From contig CAIWHY010000019.1 in the NCBI GenBank assembly GCA_903912585.1, positions 1 through 26,321 of the forward strand: a stretch of DNA of 26,321 nucleotides, read 5' to 3'. Below the pieces are notes generated by a model. It did not search any database and had not been told where the DNA came from. It saw only the letters and a program-made list of their open reading frames with translations. Every line of letters begins with the position of its first letter. Within the stretch, counting starts at the first letter, position 1. The translations under genes were made by a program, and so were the position numbers. The stretch is from an uncultured Thermoleophilia bacterium (GTDB lineage: Bacteria > Actinomycetota > Thermoleophilia > UBA2241). Shown here piece by piece: positions 22,598-26,321 of the stretch.

Positions 22598-24046
22598 ATG
22601 CAAGCGAGGACCGCCTGGCTGTCCGACCCTGAGAAGAGCCGGATCGCCGACCAGGCCATGGAACTTCTCGCCGGCGTGGGCATGCGCCTCGCCGGTTCGG
22701 CCGTCCTGCCCGCGCTCGCGGCCAGGGGAGCGCGCGTGGACCAGGAGACCGGCGTCGCGCGCCTGCCGCGCGAGCTCGTCGAGTGGGCGCTCGCGCAGTG
22801 CCCGCGCCGCGTCGTGTTCGCCGGGGCGAGGCCCGAGGACGACGTCGTCCTCGACGAGGGCGAGCCCTTCCACTTCGCGCCCAGCGGCTGCGTCGCCAAG
22901 ACGCTCGACTTCCGCACCGGCGTGCGTCGCGCCAGCACGCTGCAGGACCTGCGCGAGACGACCGGCCTGAACGACGAGCTGCCGCAGCTCGACGTCATGT
23001 GGACGCAGGTCTCCGCCACGGACGTGCCGCTCGAGCAGCGTGAGCTGGTGGAGTACTTCACGCTGCTCACCGAGACGCGCAAGCACGTCACCTTCGTCGA
23101 CCCTCCCGACGACCCTGTCGCCGTCGGCCGCATCTGTGAGCTGCTCGCCGGCGACCTCGAGCGTTTTCGCGAGCGGCCGCGGATCTCGACGGTGCTCACC
23201 GCGGCCTCACCGCTGCAGATCGACGGGTCGGCGCTCGACATCCACATCGCCCTCGCCCGGCACGGCGTGCCGGTCCACGCCTACACGATGTCCATCGCCG
23301 GCGCGACCTCACCCGTGACTCTGGCCGGCTCGGTGGTCCAGGGCGTCGCCGAGTTCCTCGGCGCCGCCACGGCGCTGCAGGTCGCCGCGCCCGGCGCCCG
23401 GCTCGTCTTCTGCTTCGGCACGGGAGTGCTCGACATGCTGCGCACGACCTTCTCGATGGGCAACGTCGAGAGCACCCAGATGGGCGCCATGGCGACCGAG
23501 GTCGGGCACTTTCTGGGCGTGCCCACCTTGAACCCGGGATTCTCGACCGACAGCAAGCAGCCCGGGCTGCAGGCAGGCTACGAGAAGGCATTGAAGACGA
23601 TGGGCGTCTGTTCCGCCAACCCCGACGTCGTCTCCGGCTGGGGCCTGCTCGACGCACACAACACGATGTACCTGCCGCAGTCGGTGGTCGACAACGAGAT
23701 CGCCGCGATGGTCCGGCGCCTGCTGGCTCCGGTCGAGGTCTCGGACGCGACCCTGGCCGCGGGGTCCATCGCCAAGGTCGGCCCCGGCGGCGGCTTCCTC
23801 GCCGAGCGCGAGACGGCCAAGCGCATCCGCGCCGGCGAGCACTACTTCCCGACGATCTCAAACCGCCAGTCCTACGAGACGTGGGTCGAGGACGGCGTCA
23901 CGGAGAACGACGTGGCGGAGGCCGAGGTAGAGCGGCTGCTGGCGCAGCACGCCGAGCGCGCCTGCCTCGAGGCCGACAAGATCGACGAGCTCGCCGCCAT
24001 CTGCGGCGTAGACGAAGACCTGCTGCGCCGCGCCCGCCGCGCGTAG
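22598..24046 (+). CDS. MttB-superfamily methyltransferase without pyrrolysine (MtgB-like)
   Basis: A 482-residue MttB-superfamily protein. Landmarks are FVDPPDDPVAVGRI, STVLTAASPLQIDG, YTMSIAGATSPVTLAGSVVQG, FCFGTGVLDMLRTTFSMG and the post-site block GFSTDSKQPGLQAGYEK. By eye, the residue matching pyrrolysine is Ser (GF-S-TDSK). This is closest in type to glycine betaine methyltransferases, which work without pyrrolysine; the exact amine is unknown. The ATG at 22598 is preceded by GGAGG. The stop codon is TAG and the downstream dehydrogenase is in the same frame with no other stop between them, so read-through would fuse the two proteins. It is divergent from the Lrp-type regulator. Confidence 0.9.
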   Translation: MQARTAWLSDPEKSRIADQAMELLAGVGMRLAGSAVLPALAARGARVDQETGVARLPRELVEWALAQCPRRVVFAGARPEDDVVLDEGEPFHFAPSGCVAKTLDFRTGVRRASTLQDLRETTGLNDELPQLDVMWTQVSATDVPLEQRELVEYFTLLTETRKHVTFVDPPDDPVAVGRICELLAGDLERFRERPRISTVLTAASPLQIDGSALDIHIALARHGVPVHAYTMSIAGATSPVTLAGSVVQGVAEFLGAATALQVAAPGARLVFCFGTGVLDMLRTTFSMGNVESTQMGAMATEVGHFLGVPTLNPGFSTDSKQPGLQAGYEKALKTMGVCSANPDVVSGWGLLDAHNTMYLPQSVVDNEIAAMVRRLLAPVEVSDATLAAGSIAKVGPGGGFLAERETAKRIRAGEHYFPTISNRQSYETWVEDGVTENDVAEAEVERLLAQHAERACLEADKIDELAAICGVDEDLLRRARRA

Positions 24047-24127
24047 CGGCGCGCAGACCCTGCGAGCAACGGCTGCGTGCGCCGAGACCGGCGACGCGCG
24101 GCAGTCCAGCAACGAAGCGGAGGACTC

Positions 24128-25048
24128 ATGACGGTGAAGATCGGCTACATCGGCCTCGGCAGCCTGGGCCGGCACCTGGCCGGCAGCCTCTTGCGCGCCG
24201 GCTTCCCGCTCACCGTGTACGACGTCGACGCGAGCTGCTCCGTCGACCTCGGCAAGGCGGGCGCCACCTGCGCCGGCTCCATCGCCGAGACGGCGCGTGC
24301 GTCCGACACCATCATCACCTGCCTGCCGTCCCCCGAGGCGGTGGCCTCCGTGGTCGCCGAGGAGGGCGGCGTCCTCGAGTCGCTCGCCCCCGGCGGCACC
24401 TGGATCGACATGAGCACCAACGACGCCCACGAGCTGCGGCGCCTCGCGTCGCTCGCCGCCGCCAAGGGCGTCGAGACGCTCGAGGCGCCGGTCACCGGCG
24501 GCGTCCACCGCGCCGCCGCCGGAATGATCACCGTGCTCGTCGGCGGCAAGGAAGAAGTCTACGAGAAGCACCGCGCCGCCTTCGACGCCATGGGCGGCCG
24601 CGTCTTCTACATCGGCGAGCTAGGCCAGGCCTCGGTGATCAAGGTGATCACCAACATGCTGGCCTTCATCCACCTCGTCGCCGACGGCGAGGCGCTCATG
24701 CTCGCCAAGAAGGGCGGCGTCGATCTCAAGCTGGCCTGGGACGTGATCAAAGCGAGTTCCGGCAACAGCTTCGTGCACGAGACCGAAGGCCAGCTGATCC
24801 TGAACGGCAGCTACAACATCAACTTCACGATGGACCTGGCCCGCAAGGACCTCTACTTCGCCCACCAGATGGGCCGGGAGTTCGGCGTGCCGCTCGAGCT
24901 GGCCGGCCTGACCGAACAGATCTTCGCGCGGGCGCGGGCCATGTACGGCGGCGGCGCGCAGTCGCCGATGGTCGTCAAGATGCTCGAGGAGGCCATCGGC
25001 ACGGACCTGCGCGCCCCGGGCTTCCCCGCGGAGCTGGAGCCTGAGTGA
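24128..25048 (+). CDS. 3-hydroxyisobutyrate dehydrogenase-like beta-hydroxyacid dehydrogenase
   Basis: A 306-residue NAD(P)-dependent beta-hydroxyacid dehydrogenase. The Rossmann motif GLGSLG is at 9-14, the substrate-binding EAPVTGGVHRAAAGM at 119-133, and the catalytic Lys172 with Asn176 in VIKVITNML. The C-terminal helical domain is complete, so all family motifs are intact. The ATG has GCGGAGG directly upstream, 81 bases after the stop of the MttB-family gene, and the two are probably co-transcribed. The physiological substrate could be 3-hydroxyisobutyrate, tartronate semialdehyde, or a hydroxyacid derived from the amine handled by the preceding enzyme; sequence alone does not decide. 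Confidence 0.88.
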   Translation: MTVKIGYIGLGSLGRHLAGSLLRAGFPLTVYDVDASCSVDLGKAGATCAGSIAETARASDTIITCLPSPEAVASVVAEEGGVLESLAPGGTWIDMSTNDAHELRRLASLAAAKGVETLEAPVTGGVHRAAAGMITVLVGGKEEVYEKHRAAFDAMGGRVFYIGELGQASVIKVITNMLAFIHLVADGEALMLAKKGGVDLKLAWDVIKASSGNSFVHETEGQLILNGSYNINFTMDLARKDLYFAHQMGREFGVPLELAGLTEQIFARARAMYGGGAQSPMVVKMLEEAIGTDLRAPGFPAELEPE

Positions 25049-25131
25049 CATCCGGCGCGGGTCGCCGCCAGGCGTCGCTCTGCGCGCCGTCAAGCGACGC
25101 AAATGCCGCGAGACAGCCGCGAAACGGCAGA

Positions 25132-25163
25132 ATGTTCTTCGCGCTGGTTGACTTGACGAACAT
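25132..25163. promoter_or_regulatory. Inverted repeat spanning the SDR promoter -35 region
   Basis: ATGTTC (25132-25137) and GAACAT (25158-25163) are perfect 6-bp inverted repeats with a 20-base spacer, flanking the TTGACT box of the downstream promoter. Two half-sites about 26 bases apart suit a dimeric repressor, but no regulator gene is adjacent. Confidence 0.35.
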
Positions 25164-25176
25164 CCGGCCAAATACT
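25148..25176 (+). promoter_or_regulatory. Promoter of the SDR-kinase operon
   Basis: TTGACT (25148-25153) and AATACT (25171-25176) are 17 bases apart, 62 bases upstream of the SDR start. The surrounding sequence is AT-richer than the average here. It separates this operon from the preceding dehydrogenase. Confidence 0.6.
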
Positions 25177-25238
25177 GCTGGTTCTGCACCATGGCAGGCC
25201 CCTCGGAGGCCGGTCGATCTGGAGAGAAGGAGACGGGC

Positions 25239-26018
25239 GTGACCGACATCAGGGACTTCGGGATGGGCTTCTTCTCCATCAAGGGCAAGAACGCCGTCGT
25301 GACCGGCGGTAACACCGGGCTTGGCCGGGCCTTCACTCTGGCGCTGGCCACGGCGGGCGCCAACGTCATGGTCCCCAGCGTCGTGGAAGATGACGGCTGC
25401 ACCCGCGAGCTCGTGGAGGTGCACGGCTCCCGCTACGAGTTCCTCAAGGCCGACATCACCGCCACCGGCGCGCCCAAGGAGATCGTCGACGCCTGCGTCG
25501 ACAAGTTCGGCTCGATCGACATCCTGGTCAACTGCGCCGGCATCTGCCCGCTGGCCGAGGTCCTCGACTTCGGCCGCGACAAGTGGGACGCGACGGTCGC
25601 GGTCAACCTCACGGCCGCCTTCGAGATGAGCTACGAGGCGGCCAGGCACATGGTCCCCCAGCGCAGCGGCAAGATCATCAACATCTGCTCCGTCTTCTCC
25701 TACCTCGGCGGCCGCTGGTCGTCCGCCTACGCGGCCACAAAGCACGGCCTGGCCGGGTTCACGAAGGCCTACTGCGACGAGCTCGCCGAACACAACGTCC
25801 AGGTCAACGGCATCGCGCCCGGCTACTACGCGACGGAGATCACGAGGCAGACCCGCAGCGACCCGGTCACGAACCAGCGCGTGCTGGATCACATCCCGGC
25901 CGCGCGCTGGGGCGAGCCGCTCGACCTCATGGGCGCCGTCGTCTTCCTCGCCAGCCAGGCCTCGGACTACGTCAACGGTCACGTCCTGTCCGTGGATGGC
26001 GGCTACCTGGTCCGCTAG
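25239..26018 (+). CDS. Short-chain dehydrogenase, KduD/sugar-alcohol type
   Basis: A 259-residue classical SDR. TGGNTGLG at 22-29, NCAG at 98-101, catalytic Ser151, and Tyr164/Lys168 (YAATK) are all present. FFSIKGKNAVVTGGNTGLG resembles the start of 2-deoxy-D-gluconate 3-dehydrogenase (KduD) and polyol dehydrogenases. GTG start with AAGGAG upstream; an ATG 48 bases earlier has no such site. It is followed after 21 bases by an FGGY kinase, which supports a sugar or polyol oxidation-phosphorylation pathway. The stop is TAG, and the kinase lies in the same frame with no other stop between. Confidence 0.88.
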   Translation: MTDIRDFGMGFFSIKGKNAVVTGGNTGLGRAFTLALATAGANVMVPSVVEDDGCTRELVEVHGSRYEFLKADITATGAPKEIVDACVDKFGSIDILVNCAGICPLAEVLDFGRDKWDATVAVNLTAAFEMSYEAARHMVPQRSGKIINICSVFSYLGGRWSSAYAATKHGLAGFTKAYCDELAEHNVQVNGIAPGYYATEITRQTRSDPVTNQRVLDHIPAARWGEPLDLMGAVVFLASQASDYVNGHVLSVDGGYLVR

Positions 26019-26039
26019 GACCGGGGAGGGAGCGGCGGG

Positions 26040-26321
26040 ATGGCAGGCAAGTACCTGATCGGCATCGACAACGGCACGCAGAGCTCCAAGGTCGCCATCT
26101 ACGACCTCGAGGGGAACGTCGTCTGCGAGGCCGTACGCGCACTGCTCCCCATGGAGCACCCGCAGCCGGGGTACGCCGTTCACCCCGACGACGACCTCTG
26201 GGAGTCCATCGTCGCCGCAAGTCGCGAGGTGATGAGGAATTTCACCGGCGATCCGGCCGACATCCTCGGCGTGGGGCTGTGCACGATCCGCTGCTGCAAG
26301 ACCTTCCTCAAGGCCGACGGC
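26040..26321 (+). CDS. FGGY-family carbohydrate kinase, N-terminal part (cut by window edge)
   Basis: The first 94 residues of an ATP-dependent sugar or polyol kinase; the full protein would be about 500 residues. The N-terminal phosphate-binding strand and turn are clear (YLIGIDNGTQSSKVAIYD), followed by the HPQPGYAVHPDDDLW block typical of xylulokinase, glycerol kinase and ribulokinase relatives. ATG start with GGGGAGGG upstream, 21 bases after the SDR stop, so the two form an operon. The substrate-specific part is outside the window, so it cannot be named further. Confidence 0.88.
   Translation, partial: MAGKYLIGIDNGTQSSKVAIYDLEGNVVCEAVRALLPMEHPQPGYAVHPDDDLWESIVAASREVMRNFTGDPADILGVGLCTIRCCKTFLKADG

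Noticed and set aside
1..26321. CRISPR arrays, insertion sequences, attachment sites, rRNA genes
   Set aside because: No regularly spaced repeats, transposase or integrase genes, or rRNA sequence were seen on either strand.

Overview
The window is GC-rich, with mostly GTG or ATG starts preceded by GGAGG-type ribosome sites and closely packed genes. Gene style (a secreted PKD-type protein, a zinc-ribbon/propeller membrane protein, an ECF sigma factor with a membrane partner) suggests a high-GC bacterium, most likely an anaerobic actinobacterial lineage. This placement is inference; Chloroflexota or another high-GC anaerobe cannot be excluded.

The main result lies at 18780-21672 on the minus strand. 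Two adjacent reading frames there each appear broken by one in-frame TAG codon. Read through, they give full-length trimethylamine methyltransferase (MttB, 489 residues, TAG at codon 328) and dimethylamine methyltransferase (MtbB, 468 residues, TAG at codon 347). In both, TAG sits where methanogen enzymes carry pyrrolysine, and the family-specific sequence continues in frame on both sides. The best reading is a bacterial pyrrolysine-dependent methylamine system, not two pseudogenes. Two further MttB-superfamily genes without an internal TAG flank the pair (17264-18700 minus, 22598-24046 plus), and an Lrp/AsnC-type regulator gene sits between mtbB and the second one. The pyl genes, tRNA-Pyl, the corrinoid proteins, the corrinoid:acceptor methyltransferase and the corrinoid activator are not in the window and must be elsewhere if the system works.

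Layout: 136-2315 (minus) is an M20 peptidase/deacylase followed by a short-chain dehydrogenase; 2524-2922 is a cupin with a clear promoter; 2980-4302 (minus) is a secreted protein of unknown function; 4556-5974 is a zinc-ribbon, single-TM, beta-propeller protein. From 6135 to 13147 runs a seven-gene operon, hdrC-hdrB-hdrA-flxD-flxC-flxB-flxA. Five of its six junctions are 4-base GTGA overlaps and the sixth is a one-base gap. It encodes a soluble heterodisulfide-reductase-like complex with a flavin-based NAD(P)H module. Next come an ECF sigma factor and membrane partner (13166-15115, minus), a nucleotidyltransferase plus small partner resembling a toxin-antitoxin pair (15349-16124, minus), and a 330-residue iron-sulfur protein (16207-17199). 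The methylamine block follows, then a 3-hydroxyisobutyrate-dehydrogenase-like gene, a second SDR, and the start of an FGGY kinase cut by the window edge.

Working model (inference): MttB and MtbB move methyl groups from tri- and dimethylamine to corrinoid proteins. The two TAG-free paralogues act on other quaternary amines such as betaines. The Hdr-Flx complex, perhaps with the iron-sulfur protein, balances NAD(P)H, ferredoxin and a disulfide or other low-potential acceptor during methyl oxidation or acetogenic-type growth.
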